The position numbers were made by a program, and so were the translations under genes. Positions 47,559-59,222 of a DNA stretch of 64,000 nt are shown piece after piece (the first letter of the stretch is position 1; the number at the start of each line of letters is the position of its first letter). Under the pieces are notes generated by a model. That model searched no databases. It had not been told where the DNA came from and saw only the letters and a list, made by a program, of their open reading frames with translations. Source of the DNA: Stromatinia cepivora (lineage: Eukaryota; Ascomycota; Leotiomycetes; Helotiales; Sclerotiniaceae); assembly GCA_014898415.1 (NCBI GenBank), contig RCTD01000013.1:1364001-1428000 (forward strand), given 5' to 3'.

Positions 47559-49052
47559 ATGACAGAAAAAGAGCAAGCTTTCGTACCAGGCGTTTCTTCG
47601 CGGCGATCTGCTTGCGACCGTTGTCGCTCGCAGAAGCTGCGGTGCCTGCGAGAACAATCAGAGTCTGGCAATTGTGACCGATGTACTCGTGTACAGGCAA
47701 GATGCATTACAAGCCCTATCTATCGCATGTGCTTTCAGGCTCCTGCGAAAGATACAGGAGTACAGAAACGACGGCGGTATGATTCCTATGCATTACCAAT
47801 TAGGAGATCAAGCAAAGTCAACATAACGGCTTCAATGGTTTCCCCTTCGGACGAACTTGAGCCTGCATTATCATGGAACGACTGGTCTTGCCTTGATCTG
47901 TCAGGTCCAGCTATCGATAACACCACCTCAACTACAGAAAATGTGATATGGGATCCAGCGCAGGCCGCATTTGACGATTTAACATCTACCGAAGACGCGG
48001 TCACCACCTCTCTTACATACCCAGCCAACAGCTCTAGTCCACTAGACTTTTCTACCCCCTTTGCCGTCCTGTCACCATTATCATTGTCGTCATCCTCCAC
48101 TCTGTATACGATTGCATCAGACCCCCTGCACCTACCGGAAAATAACACTGGTCATTATAGATCAAGCATAGATTCTAGTAGTACTGCAAGCAAGCATAGG
48201 CACACTGCGGTGGTAAACACAAAACGTCTTTGTGGCATCAGCTCAGATCTGATTACGCAATCGGCTCTTCTTTCCCATGATGATATAACAATGAGTCTTA
48301 GCATGCTCATGTTCCCTCCGCTTGACGGCTCGACAAATCCGGCCAATGAGATAATGAAAAGCATACGTGAATTCCTCCGAGCTATCAATGATGATGCGGA
48401 CCAGACTTTGCAGCCCGCTAGAGAATCGTCACCAGGAATGGTCACTTCTCTAGCGGAGCACAACCTCTTTGCAACCTCGGCGGAGACCTTTTCCATTAAT
48501 ACTCTGCCTGACGCCGGCTTTGACGCTGCGGCCTTGCTTCTCATTTTGACATGTTATATTCACTTGTTGCATGCATATGTCGTTCTTTTCGAGAAAATTT
48601 GCTCGTTTCTCCAACAGGTGGTAGTAGAGAATGGTTCACACCTCCAAGCGGTGCCTGGAGTTTTTTTGGGTCATCTCGAAGTTGGTAAGTGAAAAAGCTT
48701 TATCCGTACTATTCCTTTTCGAGGGTGAATAAGTTTATGGTCACTAAGATGGATTGCTGATCTTTCAATCTAAGAATCGGGAAATTTACAGGCGACACTA
48801 TCGATTCAGATGGCCTTGAATATTTTTGAGAAGGTCGAAAGAAGGCTCAGTCTGCCCCCTGCATTTCGAATTGACCCCCAAGCAAAGAATAGCGGTGGTC
48901 TGTTAAGTCAAAATGATTTCGGAGGCATCCTCGAAATCATCGTTGCAAAGGAAGAAGAGCAGCTAGAATACGGCATAGTTAATGGTATGACTAATCTACG
49001 CAGATGTGTACATAGAGCAAGAGAATTACTTAAGGATGATGTTTCCCCCTGA
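47559..49052 (+). CDS. AflR-like Zn2Cys6 pathway regulator
   Basis: A 467-residue fungal binuclear zinc-cluster transcription factor, exons 47559-48684 and 48775-49052. The 90-bp intron has GTAAGT at the donor and CTAAG at the acceptor. The six cysteines 19, 22, 29, 39, 42 and 49 have spacing C-x2-C-x6-C-x9-C-x2-C-x6-C in CDRCRSQKLRC...CDRCTRVQARC. A Ser/Thr-rich middle follows. The C-terminal helices (LLLILTCYIHLLHAYVVLFE and then QMALNIFEKVERRL) match the AflR-type regulatory domain. I chose the ATG at 47559 because it stands 18 residues before the first zinc ligand; an in-frame ATG at 47418 would add 47 unremarkable residues. It reads open. As the only regulator next to the P450, transporter and reductase, it is the likely activator of this cluster. 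Confidence 0.88.
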
Positions 49053-49473
49053 GTGGGGTACTAGCAGGGATTTACTGTTTCTGAACTTTTGTGGTGTAAT
49101 GATTTTCAACCCTGGGAAGAGGCGCAAGTAAATTGTGTGCGTTAGATGACAGAATTCTATGTTTTAACGTTAATGAAGAAGTTTTGTCGCCTTTCAACCA
49201 TGTCCGATCCTGGTTATTACATCGTTTGACGGGTGCAAGGCCTAAATATATCATTTGCTATTAACTAGTGCTGCCTGTATGTCCGAGTCCTTTTAGCCTT
49301 ATAGATCTATTCTAATTTATTACATTTCTAGCTAACCCTAGAGTGTTTCTGTGGAGCGTGATGCACTTTACATAAACTCTCACAGATCCCGTATTCTTCC
49401 TTGCTTCATCATCTCATGTACAGACCACGTTGTTGATTTTACTTCCATTGTCTTTTCATTACTGCTGAGCAAG
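49053..49473. other. spacer between regulator and membrane-protein gene
   Basis: 421 bp with no supported gene. TCGTTTGACGG at 49222-49232 is one base from the TCG-N5-CGA pattern seen at 55452; it may be chance. Confidence 0.35.
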
Positions 49474-50801
49474 ATGGCATTCCACGTCTTCGACGCACCT
49501 GGTCAAGGGGCTTATTTTGTCATACTTGTTGTGAGTGCCGTTGTCTGCATCGTGGCACTTGTGCTTCGTATACTTGCTACGAATATATCTGCCCGAAAAT
49601 TGGGCCTTGAGGATTGGCTTGCAGTGGGCGCTGTAGCTGTCTTCCTCGCTAGAGACGCCGTAGCTATAAGAGGTATGTCAGACTTCCACCCGGTCCTAAC
49701 TTCAAAGTACCTTGGTATAACTAATACTGATAAATTTTGTTCATCTCCAGCACTTACGATCATCAATGGGCGTGGTCTCGAGCTTGCTACTGACCTAGTA
49801 GCTTATGAGAATGCATTTAAAGTATGTTGATCTCAGGCATCTCAGTTCAACTTTAGCTAACGCCTGGACAACTTAGCTGGTATTTGTTTCGGACGTTATC
49901 ACTATGCTAGATCAAAGTTTGGCAAAACTTAGCATTTGCGCTTTGTATTATCGCATCTTTGGAGTCAAGCGAAGGTTTGCGCTGTAGATTTATCTTATTG
50001 CCGCTTGTCAAGTAGCAATATATATTGCTCTGGTATTCATGCAATGTTTCCAATGTAAACCAATGAACAAGTTCTGGCAATGGTGGGCACCGGGCAAGTG
50101 CATTCCGTTTTCGACTATTCTAGTCTCTCTGGAACCACCAAACTCGCTCATCGACTTTGCCCTCGTTATCCTGGCTCTTTCCATGATTCGGTCTCTGCGT
50201 ATAAAGACGAAGGCAAAATGGAAGTTACGATTTCTATTCGGACTTGGGAGTCTGTTAGTTATCCTCACACATCCCAAACTTTTGTTCTCTCCGAGCCTCA
50301 ACTAATGCGTTCACAGAGCAGGAATCTTTGGATTCGTTAAGATTGGCATGTCTTATAATTCTGATCAAGCATGTAAGTAAATATTCTGATATCAAACATT
50401 CATCGCTATTTCCAAATCACTGTTCCTGTTTGTGAGCCGATTATATAATACTGATGTTTTATAATCTAGTTGTCTCTGCAGCTCTTGGCTTGTGGGCGGT
50501 TGTACAATCCGTTGTCGGCATTGTCTGCTGCTGTGCTCCTGTCTACAAACCTTTGTTTCCTGGTCAGGGTTACTGGAGCCGTCTTAATTCCAAAGTTATT
50601 AACTACACTTTTGGGGGCTTTCAGAGGTCAAGGTCCTGTCACGGAACAAACGCATCAAGTAATCCTCGGGGCGAAAGACAGGGATGGATTCCACTCAATA
50701 GGCCTAGCACTGATGGCAAGCTTCCAACTACTAACAATATTTATCCATTGGAGTCTATAGAAGTAAGGCAAAGTATTGAGGTCAGTACTAGTGCAGTGTA
50801 G
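49474..50801 (+). pseudogene. rhodopsin-like/Pth11-type integral membrane protein with in-frame TAG
   Basis: Five exons can be joined: 49474-49672, 49751-49821, 49877-50253, 50317-50372 and 50470-50801. All introns have GT-AG ends and the sum is 345 codons. The product would be a multi-pass plasma-membrane protein of the fungal rhodopsin-domain family: first helix YFVILVVSAVVCIVALVLRI, then LGLEDWLAVGAVAVF, the FQCKPMNKFWQ loop with GKCIP, and a hydrophilic tail. Codon 127 (49985-49987) is TAG, directly between helices and in frame with conserved sequence on both sides. No intron long enough to remove it is available. TGG to TAG is a CpA-to-TpA change on the other strand, as RIP makes. Such proteins often sit in secondary-metabolite clusters, but their role is unclear. 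Confidence 0.78.
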
Positions 50802-51287
50802 GAACGGAACTAAGTTCACGCGAATGTACAATTTTCTTTTTATAAGATTATCTGCGGGATTTCAGCATTACCAAACTTGACTCGGTTATAAAGTTACACG
50901 CTTGAAGATTCACTCTGCCCGTATCACATCACAATGCTTTGCAATAACTGCCTGAAAGTATTGATTTTAATGTACAGCGTAATGCAACAACTAAAATTTA
51001 TTTTAGGTATGCCTGCGGAAGTACTTTTGGTGCCGAAAAATGTCCCTTTCCGGTTCCCTACATCTTAGCGGTCATGGTGGCTGCGGCGCAGCCTATCACA
51101 CCACTCTAGGAGACGCGCTGCAACATCGGAATTCCGTTCGCCCTTATAGGATAATCAACACCGAAAGCGCGTCAAGTAGTGTTACCCCGTTGTTGGTGTT
51201 GCATGCGAGGAAGTGGCAAAAGACGAATATACCCATCATTTGATTTTCTCTTGCACCTCATGCAGAAAAATAGATTTTGTTAGGAAT
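50802..51287. promoter_or_regulatory. upstream region of the P450 gene
   Basis: 486 bp with no coding frame that resembles a protein. The palindrome CGGAATTCCG at 51127-51136 is a possible Zn2Cys6 half-site pair; binding is only a suggestion. Confidence 0.4.
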
Positions 51288-53202
51288 ATGGCTTTCCAAA
51301 TCCTCTGGCCAAACAACTTTGGGCTGCAAGCAGTTGTAACAACTGTCCTTGGAGGTGTACGTTCTAGAGGCTGGCCAATCAGTTTCGCTCAAACATCTTT
51401 CTGACTGACCTTTAGATTTCCCTCTACGCAGCTAGTCGAGTTATCTATCTCTCCTATTTTCATCCGCTCTCGCAATTCCCTGGCCCGCGTATTGCAGCAG
51501 TTTCTAACATTTGGTATGCTTACCACTGGTGAGTTATACTGTCAATTGTTTCGATTCAATTATAGAGTGGAATGAATTAACATGAATTTTAGGCTCTCCG
51601 GAAGATATCCATGGGCAATTGAGGATGTGCTACTCAAGTATGGGGACGTTGTGCGAATTGCACCTAATGATCTTGTATTCTTGACTCCACAAGCTGTTGA
51701 GGGTAAGTAAATCAATATATTCACCCCCAGTATCTAATGTTATTGAAACTCTTAGATATCTATTCTCCTCAACATAAAAAGCTTGAGGTTTTTGTAAAGA
51801 GTGACTTTCAAAATCGCGGCAAGGATCTAGGAGGTATCATCTTCGAACAAGATCCAATCCGACACCGAGATGTTGCCAGAAAGATATCCCATGCTTTCAG
51901 TAGCAAATCAATGCGAGCTATGGAGCCGTTGGTCCATGAATACGTTGACTACTTCATAGAGAGGATGAAGCAAATAGGCGGTCGTCCGGCTGGAGTTGGC
52001 CTCGTTCAGTGGACCAATTGGTGTTGCATGGATTTATCTGCCGATATGTCATGGAGTGAGAAGACACATCAAATGAGAGATAGTAAGCAGATTTTAATTC
52101 CTTTTGCCAGCTATCTATGCAATTCTAGTTCTGTCGCACTAACCGAATTGCTCCACACTCGCAGTGAAAGATTCAGTGCATCTTGATGCTCTATTAGCAT
52201 TCAATTTTTTTGCTACTGTTATGCAGGTTTTCAAACGATTCCCTATTCTTGGCGCGTTACAATACTTCTTTCTACCACTAACGAAGCTGAGAACTTATGC
52301 TGCCATGGTGACCGCTGTACGAGAAGGAGTAGTGCAAAGAATCAAGCAACGAGGTAACACAGAACATGTTGACTTTTTCGATCATATCCTACCTGCCGAT
52401 AGTCCAACCCCGGAAGACGGGCGTGAGCTTATACGCATAGGCTCGATTGCCCAGCAGATGATGTTCGCAGAGTTTGGACCAATGTCTGACTGGTTCTACG
52501 CAACTATACTGTTTCTCGTCGAAAATCCTGAGAGCTACAGGATTTTGGCCCAGGAAATCCGACGGGAGATCCACAGCTATAACGAGATTCAACCAGCAAA
52601 CTTGGCAACTCTGCCATATCTTCATGCCTGCCTCGAAGAATCACTGCGTATGTTTCCGAGTAATAATACCGGGCTCCCGCGGATTAGTCCTGGTGCCATT
52701 GTCGATGGAAATTATATCCCGAAAGGAGTATGAGATTTCCTTGCTACCTCCCCGGACACATTCTGTTGCCACGTTAACTGCACTTTAAATTGAGAAAGAG
52801 AGAACAAAGGTAGCAAATGCTGATAATAATCTACAGACCCACGTTCAAACCAGCGTCTTCGCACTCTCTCGGAGTTCCCGCTATTTTCACGACCCATCGC
52901 ACTACCGACCAGAACGATGGCTTCCAGCCGACCATCCCCTTCATGACAAAGTGTTTGACAAGGACGAAGTGGATAAACTGCATTCTTTCAGTCTTGGCCC
53001 CAGAGCCTGTCTAGGCAGAGAAACGGCATGGACGCAGGGGAAGTTATTCCTAGCTAAGGTCTTGTGGACCTTTGATATTGCTAGAGTTGAAGGACAGGTA
53101 TTTGACTTGGAGAAAACTTTGCTTCACTATGGATTTTTAGCCAAACCTGAGATAAGAATGAGGTTTACGCCCGTAGGCGAAAGGTTGTGTAATGGGATTT
53201 AG
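51288..53202 (+). CDS. cytochrome P450 monooxygenase with atypical I-helix
   Basis: Six exons, 51288-51356, 51416-51528, 51593-51702, 51756-52082, 52165-52727 and 52837-53202, all with GT-AG introns of 53-109 bp. They encode 515 residues, the usual length. An N-terminal membrane anchor leads to FPGPR, so it is probably bound to the endoplasmic reticulum. The K-helix is EESLR, the next block is RPERW, and the heme loop is FSLGPRACLG with the ligand cysteine (codons 52987-53016). The oxygen-binding stretch of the I-helix reads AEFGPMSD (52467-52490) where most fungal P450s have AGxETT; the acid-alcohol pair is absent. It probably oxidises the PKS-NRPS product. The start is the ATG just before the anchor. 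No lesion seen. Confidence 0.88.
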
Positions 53203-53443
53203 TCCTAATTAGCTTCATGAACGCATTGAGATTTTGGACCCGGTTGGATTAGAATTAGTCTCCCACGTGGAATTTCCAACCTCATATGATCCTCCAAAGA
53301 CTTGGTTTGTTTGTTTCACACAAACATACGATCAACACTATTAATCACTAAATGTCAATTAAGGTGAATGTATCTCCATCTAAAGCGCAGTCAATTCTCT
53401 GCTTCACGCTCTAATCTACACCGAGTGTGACCTTTGGATCTCT
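53203..53443. terminator. convergent 3' spacer
   Basis: 241 bp between the convergent P450 and transporter stop codons. It must contain both 3' ends; no specific polyadenylation signal is convincing. Confidence 0.35.
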
Positions 53444-55374
53444 TCAAGCTTCCTGCACCTTCATTTCCCCTACTCTCACTACCGTACTCCCAGATCTATC
53501 AGGCTCAGTGATATTTTCGACGTCATTTCCAATCTTCAGCTCTCCAGGTTTTGTGAACGGCTTTTCATTTTCCTTCAAGCCATACTCAGTTACCAAATCT
53601 ATTCGCAGTGGAATATCCTTCTCAAATAGGCATAACAACCAAGCAAAGGCAGGAAAAGCGAGCCCCACCAAAAAGACTCGTTGTATAGCCATGCGATAGA
53701 CGGTACGGATTTCGGCTTGATTATCTGGAGGAAAACTATGAACAAACGCAGCAGAGGCATGTTGGTATGCGCCTCCGTTGATAAGGAAGCCAGCAGCAAT
53801 AGGGTTCGAAACACCTCCCATGGCAACTAGACTGTTAACATGGTTAGCAAAAATTGCAGCCGGAATTGCAACACCCCATACGCTGCCAAGCGTGCGAATG
53901 AAATTCCAGGTGCCTGTGGCAGTGGCTTGATCAGATTCCGGAACAGGCGCCTGAAATGCGGGCAATTGCGTGTTTAGCAACAAACCTCCTCCAAATGGAC
54001 CCGCAAACAAACATCCCACCCATTCACCTGTGGACGAATTCTCATCAAGGCGCGAGAATAGCCCCAGTCCAAGCGTAAATAATGCAAAGCCCAAAAGATG
54101 GATCGCCTTATACTTTCCCCAGCGACTGATTGCTGCCGCAGCGGCTGCCGCAGTAGGTACACCGAGTAAGGAAACTGGCATAACGTTGATACCCGCTCGT
54201 GTTGGAGACGTCAGTTTGACTGCCTGGAAGTAAACTGGAATAAAGAAGATAACCCAGTAGAGAATAGCTGTGTAGAGGAAGGTATTAATGGCAATAATCG
54301 CTGACGTACGATTCGCAAATAGACGGGGAGGCATGACAGGATTAACAAGCGCAAATCAGCTTGCCTCAAAAAAGCCGAAGAGAATGAAACTAGCGAATCC
54401 AATCAAAAGCGGCACTAGCGTGCTCCACGATGACCACGAGTACCGGGTGCCAGCGTATGTCAGCGCAATAAGCATGGCAACAGTGCCTCCTATGAGAATC
54501 GCGTTGCCTATCACATCAATGCCCTTCAAACGTTGAACGAACGACTTATCATGGCGATGATTGACTTGTAGAAAGAAGAACATGATAGTCAGTGAGACCA
54601 CCCCGACAGGCAAATTAATATAGAAGACCCATCGCCAAGATATGTGGTCAACGATAACGCCTCCGATCAATGCACCTGTCGTAGCCCCGATGCTATAAAT
54701 CAGCAGTATTATAGCAATGTAATTGCCCCGATATCGTAGTGGTACCAAATCAGACACGATAGTGTCTACGAGTATATCAAATTAGTATCTAGTGTGCAAT
54801 CGTGTTGAAGACAAACAAAACAGATAATGACTCTGCCAGCACAGCTCAAATCAGCCTGAGTAAGATCGAGTAGCGTACCGTATGCCATTAAAATGCCTCC
54901 CGATCCAACACCTTGAACTGCTCTACCGGCAAGAAGTGTAGCTTCATTGTTTGCCCCACCACAAATCCCACTGCCTATCATAAATCCTGCAACGACCCAA
55001 ATAGTCGTCCATCTGCGGCCAAACAAGTCGAAAAGCTGGCCAATTAGAGGCTGGAATGCGGCGCTGGCGAGAAAGAAAGAGTTCGTAAGCCAGATCCAGT
55101 TGTCACCAAGCGGGATGTCAACTAAAATAGCGGGCGCTGCCGTTGTGAGTACTGTATTTTCCAAAGCAGCGAGCAAGAGAGTAATCCCCAGCCCGATTAT
55201 GATAGCCCAGAATCCGAAGCTTCGCTGGGCTGTTAGAAACTCAGCATCAGCCTCATTAGATAACCCTGAAGGTAGATGGTTCACCTCAGGGTCGAGCGAA
55301 ATGGCCATATCTGGTGCTTTGTCGTTGCAGACGAGGCTAGTAGGGCGACCCGGGATATTTGATGAGGCACTCAT
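53444..55374 (-). pseudogene. MFS transporter (14-TM drug-efflux type) with in-frame TGA
   Basis: Exons 55374-54879 and 54765-53444, intron 54766-54878 with GT-AG ends; 606 codons in total. It would be a proton-coupled efflux pump of the plasma membrane, likely exporting the cluster product. Features: a hydrophilic N-terminus of about 50 residues, first helix FGFWAIIIGLGITLLLAALE, motif A GQLFDLFGRRW, the GRAVQGVGSGG block, and YSIGATTGALIGG in the place of motif C. Codon 302 is TGA (54356-54358). The frame continues without shift directly into NPVMPPRLFANRTSAI, a conserved family block, so this is a nonsense change and not an unseen intron. It is divergently placed from the enoylreductase and shares its promoter. 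Confidence 0.82.
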
Positions 55375-55756
55375 CGTTTGCCAGAATGAAGATTCCGGCT
55401 TATTTGAAAAATGAAAACGTGGTGAAAGTAGATTGTTGAAGGACCAGGAAGTCGTAAGACGACAGAAAAGATAGAAAAGTTTGGGGGGACTGATCTCAAT
55501 CCCTGAATGTTGTCTGTCGCGATTCGCTACTAGAGAAGCGGAGTAGCCTTACAGTGTAACCCCGAACACTCATTACTCGGAGTCGGGGTTCGTTTGCCAA
55601 AACAGTCATCTTGTCATTGAACCATCAGTGACACCATAGCAAGGACGAAATTTTCGACTCACCGCTTGGTTAACCCTCATCCTACATATGCGTTACAATA
55701 AGATATCATATCGCATTTCCAAAATAAGTGAATTCAAGTGACCAGAAATCAACAGG
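55375..55756. promoter_or_regulatory. divergent promoter of transporter and enoylreductase
   Basis: 382 bp. TCGTAAGACGA (55452-55462) fits TCG-N5-CGA, the palindrome associated with AflR-type zinc-cluster factors. An 8-bp inverted repeat, AACCCCGA (55558-55565) and TCGGGGTT (55583-55590), encloses CTCGGAG, giving several CGG triplets. Both are plausible operators for the regulator at 47559, inferred from pattern only. Confidence 0.5.
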
Positions 55757-56856
55757 ATGTATTCGCCTGAAATCCCAAAAACGCGCCTAGCTGTGATTCA
55801 GGATGCAGAAGGAAAGCCCTGGCTCAGTGAGATCCCCATGCCTCAATTAATTCCGGGGACTGTTCTTATCAAAACTGCAGCTGTCGCTCTGAACCCGAGT
55901 GATTATAAGATGGGCGCCGCGTTTCCAACACCCGGCGCCGTTATTGGAAACGATTTTGCAGGTACCGTTGTTGCTGTGGCTGAGGGAACAGATACGGACC
56001 TCAAACCAGGCGATGTGATATGTGGTGGCTCGCGTGGCTCGAACCCAGGACGTAAGGATAATGGGGCTTTCGCGACGTATATTTGCGCACCAGCACTACT
56101 GACCATACGGATATCTCCGGTCTCTGAGACCATTCATACTATACTCGGCGTAGAACAGGCCGCCACACTCGCCACAGACTCGCTACATGTGCTTTAGCTC
56201 TGTGGGGTTCCGACGCACTTGCTCTCTCCGCAACACCCGATGAAGCTGCCCAGACTCCACTACCCGTTCTGGTGTATGGTGGCAGCACAGCGTCGGGAAC
56301 CATAGCTATTCAGCTACTGCGATTATCTGGACTGGAACCCATTGCAACCTGCTCCCCTCATAACTTCGATCTTGTACGGAAATGCGGTGCTAGCCAAGTA
56401 TTCGACTACTCAAATCCTGATACTGCCATTGCCATTAAAAAGTATACAGGCGGGAGACTGAAGCACGTGCTGGATTGTATCTCAGATGTTCAGAGTGTTG
56501 AGATTTGCTACGGTGCCATGGCGCGGGCAGGTGGACGCTATGCAAGCCTTGAGCTTATACCAGATGATCTTTTAGCAAAAAGACAAACCATACAGACTCG
56601 TTTTGTTTTAGCCTATGAGATTACGGGGGATGAGCTCAAGGTACCCGGCGCATATGGAAGACCTGCCGATGCTGGCAAAGGAGAACTAGGCACTCGTTTC
56701 TTTCGCATGTTTCAGCGCTTGGTGGACCAGGGAAAGTTATGCCCGCATCCAACGCAGTTATTGGACGGCGGCTTAGAAGCCATCGCTGGTGGATTGCAGC
56801 TTTTGAAATCGGGATCGGTGTCTGGAAAAAAGTTGGTAGCTGTGCTAGACAATTGA
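55757..56856 (+). pseudogene. trans-enoylreductase with one-base deletion
   Basis: Medium-chain dehydrogenase/reductase of the stand-alone type that serves PKS-NRPSs lacking their own ER domain. It has the family blocks AVALNPSDYKMG, GNDFAGTVV, NGAFATYICAP, the NADPH loop VYGGSTASGT, and TCSPHNFDLV. The first frame runs from 55757 to a stop at 56195-56197. The rest continues in the minus-one frame from about 56180 to 56856. Homology is unbroken across the switch if one base is missing near 56177, inside the conserved AATL...LALW segment. The total of 1100 nt is one short of 367 codons. No intron can explain the shift. The protein would be cut at about 146 residues and lack the cofactor domain. 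A sequencing or assembly error remains possible. Confidence 0.85.
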
Positions 56857-57350
56857 CTACAAATATACAGATAATCCAAATCAAATATTCCTTTGCTCCA
56901 TCTATTACATATCTTTTCGTGACCCCAATAAAGCTATCAATCTAATTCAATATAGTAAGAGCAATCACAGCAAGACTGATACCCCTCATTGATCTTACCT
57001 GCCTTCTCTCCACCACTTCAAAAACCACAGGTTAACCTTTTACATTCAAACGCAGTACCCCACTTTCGGACTATCCCTCTTTTGAACGGGAGCGATTGAA
57101 TTGACGAAAAAACATTTGAAATTAAATTTAATTGAGTATTTTTCAATACCTAGCTATTCATATTACACCATATCAGAATCGAGGATTTAGAGGAGGGCTG
57201 TTTCGGCTATCAAAATCCAACGTTTTCCATTGAATATTCTATGCATTTTTTTCGCTTTTTTAGAAAAATAATATAGTCTAGTTTTACCGCGACCCACCTT
57301 TCGCATCATATGACTCAGAATCGTCCGTTTGGAGGATCTAGAAGACTATT
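56857..57350. other. downstream spacer and transition to AT-rich DNA
   Basis: No gene. Composition falls towards AT-rich after about 57100. A 100-bp stretch near 57190-57350 keeps some GC but shows no frame or repeat partner in this window. Confidence 0.45.
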
Positions 57351-59222
57351 TTCTAAATTCGCGAAATGAATTCATTTTATAACCCATTTTGATTATTTCA
57401 ATATATAATCTATCTATTGAATCTCATAAATATATAATTTAAATTAATAAAAATAAAAATCCTAATATTTATTTATATATAGTATTTTTTTAATTATTCA
57501 AATAATTAATCATTATAATTTATTTTATAATTTTATTCTCTTATTTATAAATTTATATCACAATATTTTTTATAGTATTCATAATAAATTTAATAAATTC
57601 TCTTTTCGAAAATTAAACAAAAATCATCAAAATTTAATTCTATATTATAAAACAAAATATAGATATTTATAATAATATTAAAAATCAAATAATACTTAAT
57701 TTATAAAGAAAATATTAATAAATTATATTTTACAAAATACTCAAAAATAAAATGAAACTTATAAAAGAAGATAATTTTATAGAATATAATAATATTGATC
57801 GGGATGGATTAGAAAAAAACTCAAATAAATTTTTTGAATTTCTTCGCTTTTTTTTCGATATTATATCTCGAATCTTTTATAATTTAAATATCAAAAAAGT
57901 TATCGTATCGAATGATTTTGAAGTATATAAGTTATATATGATTTAGAAAACAATCTTTTAGATTCTTTATAAAGAGTTGGATTAAAAAAACCAATCAATC
58001 TTTATAGCTCCGGAAAATAAGTCTTGAGTAAACACTAGACTAAAAAATAATAATGGATTCGCTACGCTCCTTATAGTTATTTTTCATACTCCTTAGAGTC
58101 TACAATCAGCTCATACTATACAGTTTATCAAATATTTATTATTTGAATCTCTTTTATTATAATTAATTATAAATTTTGAAATTATTCAGAATTTCTAGTA
58201 ATTCTTTTCGAAGGTGATCTATACATCGAATTCTATACTAAAGTATGGTGTAGATTCATGGTTTTTACAAACTCTGAATATGAATATGAAAATTATATTG
58301 AAATGATATAGATGACGTAGTATACCCTCGTCTTAGACTTATCGAAAGCATTCCAAATCCGCAAAAAGGAAAAAAGAATACGAAATATTTTAAAGTTCCT
58401 TATCTTTCTTATTATACTTTTAATTTATTAAATCAATTAAAATCATTTTTAATCTTTTCAATCTTCAATTTCAATTCTTTAATTCTTTAATTCAATTTCA
58501 AATCTTTTAATTAATTATTATTCCACAACTACAGATTACAAAATAATAAAAATTATATTATTAAAAAACTTTCAATTGATTAAATATTTTTTCTTCCTTC
58601 AATTTTATTTTATATATAATATCTTTAACCTTTAATAAATTCAATTCATTTCTCTTTAATTTTATATTCCTGTATAGATCTTTTTCATTTTTTAGATCAA
58701 TAAGAATCGAATTATAAAAGGTGTTTTAAAATATATATATTAGGATATCGATGTATAAAGAAAAGAGAGTACTGGAAATAGACCGAAAGCCTATAATAGG
58801 ATTAAACTAGTTACGATATAAACTGGGGGATTTCGATCCCTAATGATTATTCGATCAAAAATGTTAATATTTTATTTTATATATATAAATAGTTTTTTGG
58901 GATTATATTATGAGAGAGCTGGGATATCAAGACCTAATATATAATTAGTTCGTAGTTATATAATTATATAACTCTTTATAGTTAAATATAAAAAATGACT
59001 CTATTTTTTTCTTTTTGAATAATCGATTGCTTTTCATTAATCCTTCTGTATATTATTTATATGTAATTTAAATTATTGTTTAATGTATTAAGTTTATTAT
59101 TTGAAGTCCCTATAATATAATTCGATCAATTTCAATCTTTATTCTTCTTTGTAGTATACTATTAGGATATATATATTTCGATTTATTTTTTTCATAATAA
59201 TGATTTATATAAGGATTCGAAT

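Noticed and set aside
48685..48774. Stop soon after residue 375 of the Zn2Cys6 regulator, suggesting truncation
   Set aside because: A 90-bp intron with GTAAGT donor and CTAAG acceptor joins the frame to a typical C-terminal helix region and gives 467 residues.
49960..49987. A 24-nt intron removing the TAG of the membrane protein (GTCAAG...TGTAG)
   Set aside because: Far shorter than any other intron in the window and than known fungal introns, and it would delete conserved residues.
51357..52836. P450 split into several small frames, suggesting a pseudogene
   Set aside because: Five introns with normal ends rebuild a 515-residue protein with all landmarks except the I-helix motif.
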